64,000 nucleotides of DNA from Micromonospora gifhornensis. Its GTDB lineage: Bacteria; Actinomycetota; Actinomycetes; Mycobacteriales; Micromonosporaceae. Below the pieces are notes generated by a model. It did no database searches. It was not told the origin of the DNA and worked only from the letters and a program-made list of their open reading frames with translations. Of the stretch, positions 33,152 to 41,560 are shown in pieces. Each line of letters begins with the position of its first letter. Position 1 is the stretch's first letter. The stretch covers positions 1 through 64,000 of the forward strand of contig NZ_BOPA01000037.1 in NCBI RefSeq assembly GCF_016863515.1, written 5' to 3'. The translations under genes were made by a program, and so were the position numbers.

Positions 33152-33888
33152 AGGGTCATCCCCCCGTCCACCTGGAACACCTGGCCGGTGACGTAGCCGG
33201 CCTGGTCGGAGAGGAGGAAGTCGACGATCGCCGCGACGTCCTCGGGGCGACCGAAGCGGCGCAGGCCGATCATGCCCAGGGCCCGCTCCCGGGCCTTGGC
33301 GTCCAGCGCGTCGGTCATGTCGGTCTCGATGAACCCGGGGGCGACCACGTTGACCCGTACGCCGTAGGGGGCCAGCTCCTTGGCCAGCGAACGGCTCAGC
33401 CCGATGATGCCCGCCTTGCTGGCCGCGTACGCGGTCTGGCCGACGTTGCCGCGGATGCCGGCGATCGAGGAGAGGTTGACGATGACACCGGCGCGCCGCT
33501 TCATGAACCGGAAGGACATGGCCCGGCAGAAGTTCCAGGTGCCACCGAGGTTGATGTCGAGGACCGCCTCCCAGTCGGGGCGGCGGGCCAGCACCAGCGG
33601 GCTGTCCCGGGTGATGCCGGCGTTGTTGACCAGCCGGCCGATCGGGCCCAGTCGCCCTTCGGCCTCGGCGATGAACGCGTCCACCGCCGCGTCGTCGGCG
33701 ACGTCGCAGGGGGCGAAGTAGCTCGGCACCCCGGTCGCGGCGACCGCAGCCTCGGTCTTCTCGGCGGCTTCGCTCGGCCTGCTGTAGCAGCAGGCGACAC
33801 CGTAGCCCTGCTCGGCGAGCCGGACGGCCACCGCGCGGCCGATGCCTCGTGAGGCGCCGGTCACCAGTGCCAGCGGTCGCTCGCTCAC
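33148..33888 (-). CDS. Beta-ketoacyl-ACP reductase (FabG-type SDR)
   Basis: 246 residues. NADPH-binding LALVTGASRGIGRAVAVRLA, NNAG in LVNNAGITRDSP, the catalytic Ser-Tyr-Lys in NLSSIAGIRGNVGQTAYAAS plus KAG, and the C-terminal GYVTGQVFQVDGGMTL. GTG at 33888 with GAGGAGG 5 bases upstream is the best start; longer starts lack a site. It reduces beta-keto groups on the ACP and is the first gene of the long leftward operon. Confidence 0.92.
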   Translation of the reverse strand: MSERPLALVTGASRGIGRAVAVRLAEQGYGVACCYSRPSEAAEKTEAAVAATGVPSYFAPCDVADDAAVDAFIAEAEGRLGPIGRLVNNAGITRDSPLVLARRPDWEAVLDINLGGTWNFCRAMSFRFMKRRAGVIVNLSSIAGIRGNVGQTAYAASKAGIIGLSRSLAKELAPYGVRVNVVAPGFIETDMTDALDAKARERALGMIGLRRFGRPEDVAAIVDFLLSDQAGYVTGQVFQVDGGMTL

Positions 33889-33943
33889 AGACGCCTCCTC
33901 TGCCCGTCGCACCCACGCCGGGTGCCCCCGATCGGCGACGGGA

Positions 33944-33955
33944 ACTCGTATCTCG
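33944..33955. promoter_or_regulatory. ACTCGTATCTCG element upstream of the PKS operon
   Basis: A 12-base sequence found in exactly the same form upstream of the ferredoxin operon (36644-36655), in the same orientation and at a similar distance (about 50-60 bases) from the leftward start codon. Upstream of it is an AT-rich promoter area (TTGATG...TAGGAG on the minus strand around 33960-33990). Confidence 0.45.
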
Positions 33956-34038
33956 TACTCCTATGTTGAAGCATCTTGCGCCTGACATCAATAGAAGCAG
34001 CAGGACACACGCAAAACGCACGCAGATACTATGGGACC

Positions 34039-35232
34039 CTATGCGCCGTCGGGCTGTGGAGCGGCGTCCCGCAGCACGTCACGGCTGTCCGCGCCGGCCG
34101 CCGGGGCACCCCGGCGGATCCGGGTCGGGGTGCGGGAGAACTTCACCGCCGGACCGGTCAGCGGCGCGACGGTGCCGTTGTGCAGCACCGTGGGCTGGAG
34201 CATGTCCCGCGCCGACACCTGCGGGTCGGCCGCGACCTCGCTGAACGTGCGTACCCGCTCGGCGACCAGGTGTGCGGCGCGGAACGCCGCCATGACCTCG
34301 TCGACCGTACGGCTGCCGCACCACTGCGCCACCAGGCCGTCGACCTCGACCCGGTTCTCGCGGCGCTGGGCGCCCCGCCCGTAGCCGGGCGCCCGGGCCA
34401 GCTCCGGACGGCCCAGCGTCTCGGCCAACGCCCGCCAGTGTTTGTCGAGGGCGACGGAGAGATAGACCTCCCCGTCGAGGCAGCGGTAGACGTTCGACGG
34501 GACCGCGAAGTCGGTCTGGTTGCCCCACCGGGCCGGCGGCGCGCCGGTCGCGGCAAGCGTCAACAGGCCACAACTGCTGGCCAGCAGGCTGTCGAGCATG
34601 GCCACGTCGACGTGCTGACCCTCGCCGGTGCGGTCCCGGTGCGCCAGGGCGGCCAGCGCGCCGACGGCCGCGTGCAGGCCGGCCAGTTCGTCGGCGAGGA
34701 AGGTGGGCGCGCGGACCGGGCGTCCCGCCGGGTCGCCGTTGAGTGCCATCCAGCCGCTCGCCGCCTGCACCACCGGGTCGTACGCCGGGCGGTCGATGTC
34801 CGGGCCGTACTGCCCCCAGCCGGTGATGGAGACGAACACGATGTCCGGCCGGACCCTGCGGCAGTCGGGGTAGCCGACACCCCACTCGTCGAGGGTGCCG
34901 GGCTTGTAGTTCTCCACCACCAGGTCCGCCTCGCGGACCAGCCGCAGGAACGCCTCCCGGCCGTCGGGTTGGCGCAGGTCCAGCCCGACACTGCGCTTGT
35001 TGCGGTTCACCGTCTCGCGGAACCAGGACAGGCCCGTGCCGGGAATCTCCGGCGGCACCTCGCCGTCGCGTCCGTAGGGCAACTCGACCCGGATCACGTC
35101 CGCACCCATGTCGGCCAGCAGACCGGTGGCCAGCGGGCCGGACCACACCTTCGTCACGTCCAGCACGGTCAGGCCGTGCAGGGGGCCGTCGAGGTCGTCG
35201 CGGGCCTCCCGGTAGAACTCTTCGCGCCGCAC
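34039..35232 (-). CDS. CaiB/BaiF-family CoA-transferase
   Basis: 397 residues. LTVLDVTKVWSGPLATGLLA, DMGADVIRVELPYGRD, NRNKRSVGLDLRQPDGREAF, VENYKPGTLDEWGVGY, PDIVFVSITGWGQYGP with the nearby catalytic Asp region DIDRPAYDPVVQAASGWM, and VDVAMLDSLLASSCG. Class III CoA-transferases move CoA between carboxylates. GTG at 35232 follows the thiolase stop by one base. It suggests CoA-thioester chemistry on an intermediate, together with the thiolase and the acyl-CoA dehydrogenases elsewhere in the cluster. Confidence 0.88.
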   Translation of the reverse strand: MRREEFYREARDDLDGPLHGLTVLDVTKVWSGPLATGLLADMGADVIRVELPYGRDGEVPPEIPGTGLSWFRETVNRNKRSVGLDLRQPDGREAFLRLVREADLVVENYKPGTLDEWGVGYPDCRRVRPDIVFVSITGWGQYGPDIDRPAYDPVVQAASGWMALNGDPAGRPVRAPTFLADELAGLHAAVGALAALAHRDRTGEGQHVDVAMLDSLLASSCGLLTLAATGAPPARWGNQTDFAVPSNVYRCLDGEVYLSVALDKHWRALAETLGRPELARAPGYGRGAQRRENRVEVDGLVAQWCGSRTVDEVMAAFRAAHLVAERVRTFSEVAADPQVSARDMLQPTVLHNGTVAPLTGPAVKFSRTPTRIRRGAPAAGADSRDVLRDAAPQPDGA

Positions 35233-35233
35233 G

Positions 35234-36403
35234 TCACACCCGGGCCAGGATCGTCGCGGTGCCCAGCGAGCCCCCGCAGCACATGGTGACAAGCGCGGTC
35301 TGCGCGTCCCGGCGTTCCAACTCGTGCAGCGCGGTGACCAGCAGTCGGGTGCCGCTGGAGCCGAGCGGATGGCCCAGCGCGATCGCCCCGCCGTTGACGT
35401 TGACCCGCTCCAGGTCGCTGTCGTACTGCTGGGCCCAGTTGAGCACCACCCCCGCGAACGCCTCGTTGACCTCGACCAGGTCGAGGTCGGCAAGTGTCAT
35501 GCCGGCCCGCTCCAGCGCCCGGCCGGTCGCCACCACCGGCCCGTCGAGCAGGTAGTAGGGGTCGGCTCCGGTGACCACCTGGGCGACCAGCCGCGCCCGG
35601 GGCCGCAGTCCCAGCGCCCGGGCTCGGGCGCGGGACATCCACAGGATCGCCGACGCGCCGTCGGAGACCTGGGAGGTGGTGCCGGCGGTGTGCACCCCGT
35701 CGGGCACGTTCGGCGCGAGCTTGGCCAGCCCCTCCAGGGTGGTTTCGCGCAGCCCCTCGTCCCGGTCGACCCGGCGACTGCCGGCGTCCTCGCCGTCGCC
35801 CGGCGCGTCGATGCCGACCACCTCACGGTCGAAGTGCCCGGCCGCCCAGGCCGCCGCCGCGCGCTGCTGGGAGAGCACCCCGTACGCGTCGACGTCGGCG
35901 CGGGTGAGCCCCTGTCGGGTGGCGATCCGCTCGGCACCGCCGAACTGCGCCTTCGGCGGGTCGTCCCACGGATAGTCGGCGGTCTTGTAGTGACCCGGTC
36001 CGTTGTAGAGGTTGACGCCGATCGGCACCCGGCTCATCGACTCCACCCCGCAGGCGATGCCCACGTCGATCGCGCCACTGCCGATCAGCGCGGCGACCAG
36101 GTGGTTGGCCTGCTGGGCCGAGCCGCAGGAGACGTCCACGGTCGTGCACCCGACCGCAGGATCCCAGCCGGTGCTCAGCCACGCGTTGCGGGTGACGTTC
36201 AGACTCTGCTCGCCCGCCTGGGTGACGCAGCCGCCCACCACCTGCTCCACCACGTCGGGCGTGACGCCTGCGGCGTCGATGACCGCGGCCAGCACGTGCC
36301 GGAGCAGCTCGACACCCTTCAGCCCGGCCAGCGCGCCGCCGCGCTTGCCGATGGGGGTACGGACCGCCGCGACGACTACCGGTTCGCGGTCCTGCGCCGT
36401 CAC
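35234..36403 (-). CDS. Thiolase (acetyl-CoA acyltransferase)
   Basis: 389 residues. PVVVAAVRTPIGKRGGALAG start, nucleophilic Cys in VDVSCGSAQQANHLVAAL, second block NVNGGAIALGHPLGSSGTRL and C-terminal VTMCCGGSLGTATIL. All thiolase active-site motifs are present. GTG at 36403 overlaps the ferredoxin stop (GTGA). It may perform thiolytic cleavage of a beta-ketoacyl-CoA (side-chain shortening) or supply a primer by condensation. Confidence 0.9.
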   Translation of the reverse strand: MTAQDREPVVVAAVRTPIGKRGGALAGLKGVELLRHVLAAVIDAAGVTPDVVEQVVGGCVTQAGEQSLNVTRNAWLSTGWDPAVGCTTVDVSCGSAQQANHLVAALIGSGAIDVGIACGVESMSRVPIGVNLYNGPGHYKTADYPWDDPPKAQFGGAERIATRQGLTRADVDAYGVLSQQRAAAAWAAGHFDREVVGIDAPGDGEDAGSRRVDRDEGLRETTLEGLAKLAPNVPDGVHTAGTTSQVSDGASAILWMSRARARALGLRPRARLVAQVVTGADPYYLLDGPVVATGRALERAGMTLADLDLVEVNEAFAGVVLNWAQQYDSDLERVNVNGGAIALGHPLGSSGTRLLVTALHELERRDAQTALVTMCCGGSLGTATILARV

Positions 36404-36594
36404 TGGTCCTCCAGCGTGATGGCGAGCTTCGGACAGGCGGTGGCGGCCTGCGTCACCTCGTCCCACAGCTCCTGCGGCGGGTTCTCCTGGAGCACGTAGA
36501 GGTAGTCGTCGTCGCGTACCTCGAAGACCGTCGGCGCGGCGAGCGCGCAGAGGCCGTTGCTGTCACAGCTGTCAAAGTCCACACGTACCCGCAT
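36400..36594 (-). CDS. [3Fe-4S] ferredoxin, P450 partner
   Basis: 64 residues. Cys10 and Cys16 (DSCDSNGLCALAAP) and Cys54 (TACPKLAI) form the three-Cys pattern of [3Fe-4S] ferredoxins that donate electrons to actinomycete P450s; the fourth Cys is replaced by Gly/Leu. ATG at 36594 heads the leftward ferredoxin-thiolase-CoA-transferase operon. It can serve any of the three P450s of the cluster. No ferredoxin reductase is seen in the window. Confidence 0.92.
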   Translation of the reverse strand: MRVRVDFDSCDSNGLCALAAPTVFEVRDDDYLYVLQENPPQELWDEVTQAATACPKLAITLEDQ

Positions 36595-36643
36595 CGTGGC
36601 CGTCCTCTCTCGGTCCCGCACTCGTGTTCCACGGTAGTGGAGT

Positions 36644-36655
36644 ACTCGTATCTCG
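36644..36655. promoter_or_regulatory. ACTCGTATCTCG element upstream of the ferredoxin operon
   Basis: Second exact copy of the 12-mer seen at 33944-33955, in the leader region of the leftward ferredoxin operon. A related ACTCGTGTTC lies at 36630-36639. Confidence 0.45.
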
Positions 36656-36667
36656 GAAATACAAGCA

Positions 36668-36695
36668 TCGTCTTTGCACAGACCCTTGTGTGTCT
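36668..36695. promoter_or_regulatory. Composite element TCGTCTTT-N8-CCTTGTGTGTCT
   Basis: TCGTCTTT, 8 variable bases, then CCTTGTGTGTCT in the divergent region between the ferredoxin operon and the aryl-AMP ligase operon. The identical composite, with the same 8-base spacing, occurs at 51435-51462 in another divergent promoter of the cluster. This is a likely operator or conserved promoter core. Confidence 0.6.
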
Positions 36696-36767
36696 TCTGG
36701 AGCGTCGATACGGTGCGTACGGATACCCATGGCCGGCTCCGCCGGTGATCGGCGTACGGGAGGCCCC

Positions 36768-38405
36768 GTGGCTGTTCGTGAAGGCTTCACCCCCTGGCCG
36801 GCGGAGTTCGCCGCCCGATACCGCGAGGCCGGTTACTGGCGCGGTGAGGTGCTCGGTGACCTGCTCCGCCCCTGGGCCGACTGGGCCGACGAGGCTCGTG
36901 ACCCGGGGCGTACCGCCGTGGTCACCCGCCAGGGCCGGCACACCTACGGCGAACTCGACGCCCGCGCCGACGAGTTGGCCGCGGGCCTGTTCGAGCTGGG
37001 CGTACGCCCCGGCGACGGGGTGGTCGTGCAGCTGCCCAACACCGTCGAGTTCCTGGTCACCTGCGTGGCGCTGTTCCGCCTGGGCGCGCTGCCGGTGCTG
37101 GCCCTGCCGGCCCACCGTCGGGCCGAGCTGACCTACCTGACCCAGTACGTCGGAGCCGTCGCCCTGGTGACCAGCGACCGGACGCCCGGCGTGGACCACC
37201 GCACGGTGGCGCAGGAGGTACGCGACGCCTGCCCCACCCTGCAACACGTACTTGTGGTCGGCGATCCCGGGCCGTTCCTGGCCTGGTCGCAGGTGCGCGC
37301 CCCGGCCCGGGAGCTGCCCCGCCCCGACCCGCAGGACGTGGCGTTCTTCCTGCTCTCCGGCGGTACGACCGGGTTGCCGAAGCTGATCCCCCGGACCCAC
37401 GACGACTACGCCTTCCAGCTGCGCGCCACCGCCGAGGCGATGTCGTTCGACCACCGGCACGCCTACCTCGCCGCGGTACCTGTCGCACACAACGCCGCCC
37501 TCGGCTGCCCCGGCGTGCTCGGCGCGCTGCGCGTCGGCGGCCGGGCGGTGCTGGCCGCCAGCCCCAGCCCGGACGAGGTCTTCCCGCTGATCACCCAGGA
37601 GCGGGTCACCCTCACCACGGTCATGCCGGCCGTGCTGTCGCTGTGGGTCGAGACCGCCGACATGTTCGACGTGAACCTGTCCGATCTGGTCATCGAGGTC
37701 GGCGGGGCGGTGCTGCAACCCGACCTGGCCCGCGCGGTCCGTCCGGCCCTGGGTGCCACGCTCACCCACTGGTTCGGCATGGCCGAGGGGATGCTCTGCT
37801 TCACCCGCCCCGGCGACGGCGACGAGGCCGCGGCCACCACCCAGGGCACGCCGATGTGTGCCGACGACGAACTGCTCATCGTCGACGAGGCCGGCGAGCC
37901 CGTCACGCCCGGTGAGGTCGGCGAGTTGCTGGCCCGCGGGCCGTGTGTGCTGCGCGGCTACTACGCCGTACCCGAGCACAACCGGACGGTCTTCACCCCC
38001 GACGGCTTCCTGCGCACCGGCGACCTGGCCCGGTTCGACGCCGAGGGTCGCCTGGTCATCTCCGGGCGGATCAAGGACGTCATCAACCGGGGTGGCGAGA
38101 AGGTGATGGCCGACGAGGTCGAGGGGCACCTGCTGGCCCACGAGCGGGTCCGGGCGGCGGCGGTCGTCCCGTTCCCCGACCGGCGGCTCGGCGAGAAGAC
38201 CTGCGCGGTCATCGTCGCCGACGACCCGGCGCCCAGCCTGGTGGAGCTACGCAAGCTGCTGCGGGACCGGGGCCTGGCCGACTACAAGCTGCCGGACCGG
38301 TTGGAGGTCGTCGAGGCGTTGCCGCTGACGAACGTCGGCAAGGTCGACAAGCGGGCCCTGGCCGCGGCCGTCCTCGGCGACCTGACCACCGCCGCCAGCC
38401 GGTAG
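36768..38405 (+). CDS. DhbE/EntE-type aryl-AMP ligase, salicylate-like pocket
   Basis: 545 residues, colinear with 2,3-dihydroxybenzoate-AMP ligases: LLSGGTTGLPKLIPRTHDDY, HWFGMAEGMLCFTRPGD, DGFLRTGDLARFDAEGRLVI and INRGGEKVMADEVEGHLLAH. Pocket reading against DhbE: HN (241-242) kept, Tyr236 equivalent is Ala243, Ser240 equivalent is Cys247, Val337 equivalent is Leu. Cys plus Leu is the salicylate-type combination as I recall it; Ala for the aromatic residue would widen the pocket. GTG at 36768 with GGGAGG upstream is preferred over ATG 36729. It should load an aryl acid onto a free carrier, such as the one at 45776-46009. No salicylate synthase is in the window. Confidence 0.87.
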   Translation: MAVREGFTPWPAEFAARYREAGYWRGEVLGDLLRPWADWADEARDPGRTAVVTRQGRHTYGELDARADELAAGLFELGVRPGDGVVVQLPNTVEFLVTCVALFRLGALPVLALPAHRRAELTYLTQYVGAVALVTSDRTPGVDHRTVAQEVRDACPTLQHVLVVGDPGPFLAWSQVRAPARELPRPDPQDVAFFLLSGGTTGLPKLIPRTHDDYAFQLRATAEAMSFDHRHAYLAAVPVAHNAALGCPGVLGALRVGGRAVLAASPSPDEVFPLITQERVTLTTVMPAVLSLWVETADMFDVNLSDLVIEVGGAVLQPDLARAVRPALGATLTHWFGMAEGMLCFTRPGDGDEAAATTQGTPMCADDELLIVDEAGEPVTPGEVGELLARGPCVLRGYYAVPEHNRTVFTPDGFLRTGDLARFDAEGRLVISGRIKDVINRGGEKVMADEVEGHLLAHERVRAAAVVPFPDRRLGEKTCAVIVADDPAPSLVELRKLLRDRGLADYKLPDRLEVVEALPLTNVGKVDKRALAAAVLGDLTTAASR

Positions 38406-38417
38406 CGGCAGCACGCC

Positions 38418-39803
38418 ATGACGGCCTCCCTCGACGCGCCCGGGCGACCGGCGAGCCTGTGGCTGGACACGCTGCCCGCGTCCCTGCGGACGCGGCGACC
38501 GGCGCTGTCCGGCGACACCCGGGCCGACGTGGTGGTGATCGGCGCCGGCTTCACCGGCCTGTGGACCGCCTACTACCTGACCGAACTGGCGCCACAGACC
38601 TCCGTGCTGGTCATCGAGGCGGAGCACGTAGCGTACGGGGCCAGTGGCCGCAACGGTGGTTGGTGCACCACGGAGATGCCCGCCCTGCTGGCCAACCTGG
38701 TGCAGCGCTACGGCCCGATGGACGCGATGCGTTTCTTCCGGGCGGGCCAACGCACGCTCGACGAGATCGAACGGGTCCTCGCCGCCGAGGACATCGACTG
38801 CGGGTGGCGGCGCGACGGGTCGCTCTACGTCGCCCGTACCCCGCCGCAGGTCGCCCGACTGCGGGCCTGGCAGGACATGCGCCTCAAGCTCGGCATCACC
38901 GACATGACGCTGCTGTCGGCCGCCGAGACCAGCGAGCGGGTCGGCATCGCCGGTGCGCTGCTGAGCGGATTCACCCCGCAGTGCGCCGCGGTGCAGCCCG
39001 CGGCCATCGCCGCCGGGCTGGCGCAGGCGGTGGAGCGGCGCGGGGTGACAGTGGTCGAGGGCACCCGGGCGATCGAGTTGCGACCCGGCGTGGTGGTCAC
39101 CGACCGGGGCACGATCCGCGCCCGCAGCGTGCTGTGCACCACCGAGGCGTACACGGCCGGTCTGCCCGGGCACGCCCGCCGGGTGTTGCCGGTGATCTCC
39201 CGGGCGCTGGCCACCGAACCGTTGCCGGAACAGCTGTGGCGCGAGGTCGGTTGGCGGGACCGGGTCACCGTCGCCGACTCCCGCCACCAGTTCGCCTACT
39301 TCCAGCGCACCGCCGACGACCGGCTGCTGGTGGGCGGTCGCGGTTCAGGATACCGCACCGGGTCCCGACCGCAGGCGGCCGACCGCTCCGGCGAACGGGT
39401 CTACGCCCGGCTGCGCGAGTCCCTGGCCGAGAGCTTCCCCGCCCTGGCCGACGCGCCCGTGAGTCACCGCTGGAGCGGGGCGTACGGGATGCACCGCGAC
39501 GGCGAGCCGGGCGTGGTGTACGACCGCGACAGCGGCCTGGGTCATGCCGGCGGCTACGGCGGCGAGGGCATCGCGCTGAGCAACCTCGCCGGTCGCACGC
39601 TGGCCGCGCTGGTGACCGGGGTGAAGCGGCCGGAGACCCGGCTGTTCTGGACCGGGCACCTGTCGCGCCGCTGGGAGCCGGAACCGCTGCGGACCATCGG
39701 CGTACGCGGGGTCAGCGCGCTGGCCACCGCCGCGGACCGGTACGAGGACCGGTTCCGGCGTACGGCGCCCCTGGCCGGCGCCGTCATGCGAACCGTCCTG
39801 TGA
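38418..39803 (+). CDS. FAD-dependent oxidoreductase (DAO family) 1
   Basis: 461 residues. Rossmann FAD motif DVVVIGAGFTGLWTAYYLTE, GASGRNGGWCTTEMPALLAN, substrate domain ending in RWSGAYGMHRDG, and the C-terminal GHAGGYGGEGIALSNLAGRT. Glycine-oxidase/sarcosine-oxidase-like fold acting on C-N bonds of amines or amino acids. ATG at 38418 is 12 bases after the ligase stop. A second DAO gene lies three genes downstream. Oxidation of a thiazolidine or amino-acid-derived ring is a possible role. Confidence 0.87.
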   Translation: MTASLDAPGRPASLWLDTLPASLRTRRPALSGDTRADVVVIGAGFTGLWTAYYLTELAPQTSVLVIEAEHVAYGASGRNGGWCTTEMPALLANLVQRYGPMDAMRFFRAGQRTLDEIERVLAAEDIDCGWRRDGSLYVARTPPQVARLRAWQDMRLKLGITDMTLLSAAETSERVGIAGALLSGFTPQCAAVQPAAIAAGLAQAVERRGVTVVEGTRAIELRPGVVVTDRGTIRARSVLCTTEAYTAGLPGHARRVLPVISRALATEPLPEQLWREVGWRDRVTVADSRHQFAYFQRTADDRLLVGGRGSGYRTGSRPQAADRSGERVYARLRESLAESFPALADAPVSHRWSGAYGMHRDGEPGVVYDRDSGLGHAGGYGGEGIALSNLAGRTLAALVTGVKRPETRLFWTGHLSRRWEPEPLRTIGVRGVSALATAADRYEDRFRRTAPLAGAVMRTVL

Positions 39804-39825
39804 CCGTCTTTTCGAGAGGAACTCC

Positions 39826-40317
39826 GTGGCCGACGACTCCGTACCCCCGCTCAACGGTGGCACCCACATCAACCTGACGGTCCGCGATCTCGACCGCAGC
39901 ACCGACTGGTACTGCCGGGCCCTGGGCTTCACCGTGGTCCGCGACGCCCGGCCGGTCGAGTCGGGGTTCACCTTCCGGACGCTGCTGCACTCCCGGGCGC
40001 TGACCTCCATCGTCCTCGGGCAGGCCGACCGGCCGGTCGAGGAGCCCTTCGACGAGCACCGGGTGGGGCTGCACCACCTGGCCTTCCACGTCCCCGAACG
40101 GGAGGACCTGCACACCTGGGTCGCCCACCTCGACGCGGTGGGCGTCGAACACGGCGGGGTGCAGGAGTTGTTCCTGGAGGCCGGACACGGCGTGTGGCTG
40201 CGCGATCCGGACAACATCTGGCTGGAGCTGTACTGGCTCAACGCCGACTACTTCATGCAGCGGATGCGGGAGCACCACCGGGCGCGGCGGGCCGAGCGCG
40301 TCGGCGGGCAGCAGTGA
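39826..40317 (+). CDS. VOC-family metalloprotein (glyoxalase/dioxygenase fold)
   Basis: 163 residues. THINLTVRDLDRSTDWYCRA supplies the first His, VGLHHLAFHVPEREDLHTWV the second and DNIWLELYWLNAD the Glu: the 2-His-1-Glu metal set of VOC enzymes. GTG at 39826 has GAGAGGA upstream. The stop overlaps the P450 start (GTGA). Could be a dioxygenase, isomerase or resistance/binding protein; metal-binding residues favour an enzyme. Confidence 0.8.
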   Translation: MADDSVPPLNGGTHINLTVRDLDRSTDWYCRALGFTVVRDARPVESGFTFRTLLHSRALTSIVLGQADRPVEEPFDEHRVGLHHLAFHVPEREDLHTWVAHLDAVGVEHGGVQELFLEAGHGVWLRDPDNIWLELYWLNADYFMQRMREHHRARRAERVGGQQ

Positions 40318-41522
40318 CGCTGCCCGACGCCGTCGCCCGGCCCCGGATCGCCGCCGTCGACCTGGCCTGCTCCGACGACCCCTACCCGGAGTACGAGCGG
40401 CTGCGCGCCCAGGGCCCGGTCGTGCGGGGCGAGTTCGGGCAGTGGCTGGTGGTCCACCACGGCGCGGTCAGTGCCCTGCTCCGCGACGGCCGGTTGGCCA
40501 GCCACTTCCCCCGGGAGTTCATCCGGCTGACCCTCGGCCACGGTCCCGCGGCCGAGTTCCCCACCCGCATCGTGCTCACCCAGGACCCACCGGAGCACAC
40601 CCACGCCCGCCGGTTCCTCGGCCAGGCGTTCGGTACGCCCCGGGTCAGGGCGATGACCCCGGCGGTGGCCGCGCTGGTCGAGGAGCTGCTCGCCCCGGCC
40701 CGCGACGCCGGTCGTCTCGACCTGGTCACCGACCTGGCCGTGCCGCTGCCGGTCACGGTGATCTGCCGGCTGATCGGCATCCCCGACGCCGACCGCGACC
40801 AGGTGCTGCCCCGGGTGATCGAGCTGGCCCAGGTCTTCGACGCGGCCAACCTCAAACCCGACGAGCGCGACGGTGTGGACGCCGCCGTCGCCTGGCTCCG
40901 CGAGTACGTCACCGCCCTGCTGCGGGACGCCACCCCCGGCGACTCCACCCTGGCCGGCATGTTCGCGGCGGCCACGCCCGAGGAGCGTGGGGACGTCGCC
41001 GCGATCGTCGACAACCTGCTGTTCCTGTTCCATGCCGGGTTCGAGACGACAATGGGGCTGGTCTCCAACGGATGCGTGGCGCTGCTGCGCAACCCCGACC
41101 AGTTGGACCGGCTGCGCCGGGACCCGACCCTGGTCCGGCCGGCGATCGACGAGTTCCTCCGGTTCGACTCGCCGATCCAGAACGCGATCCGGGTGGCCCG
41201 GGAGCCGATCGAGATCGGCGGTCACAAGATCAGGACCGGTCGGTCGGTGATGCTGCTGCTCGGCGCGGCCAACCGCGACCCCGCGGTCTTCGACCGGCCG
41301 GCGGAACTGGACCTGTCCCGCGCCCCGAACCCGCACCTGGGCTTCGGTGGCGGCCTGCACCACTGCCTGGGCACCGCACTGGCCCGGCTGATGGGCGAGC
41401 TGACGTTCACCGCGCTCGCCACCGGTTTCCGGGACATCGCGCCCGACGGCGACGCCCTGCGCCGCCAGCACGGGAGCCTGCGCTCCTTCGAGCGCCTTCC
41501 GCTGGCCGTCCGCTCCGCGTGA
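40314..41522 (+). CDS. Cytochrome P450
   Basis: 402 residues. Oxygen-binding helix FLFHAGFETTMGLVSNGCVA, ExxR in IDEFLRFDSPIQNAIRVARE, and heme loop LGFGGGLHHCLGTALARLMG. GTG at 40314 is coupled to the VOC gene. Closely resembles the P450 at 53552-54751 in key segments (FETxMG, DSPIQ/EAPIQ, PNxHLxFG), suggesting a duplication within the cluster. Substrate unknown. Confidence 0.93.
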   Translation: MTLPDAVARPRIAAVDLACSDDPYPEYERLRAQGPVVRGEFGQWLVVHHGAVSALLRDGRLASHFPREFIRLTLGHGPAAEFPTRIVLTQDPPEHTHARRFLGQAFGTPRVRAMTPAVAALVEELLAPARDAGRLDLVTDLAVPLPVTVICRLIGIPDADRDQVLPRVIELAQVFDAANLKPDERDGVDAAVAWLREYVTALLRDATPGDSTLAGMFAAATPEERGDVAAIVDNLLFLFHAGFETTMGLVSNGCVALLRNPDQLDRLRRDPTLVRPAIDEFLRFDSPIQNAIRVAREPIEIGGHKIRTGRSVMLLLGAANRDPAVFDRPAELDLSRAPNPHLGFGGGLHHCLGTALARLMGELTFTALATGFRDIAPDGDALRRQHGSLRSFERLPLAVRSA

Positions 41523-41560
41523 GGCCGCTGCCCACCCCCCGTCGTTAAGGAGAGACCCGC

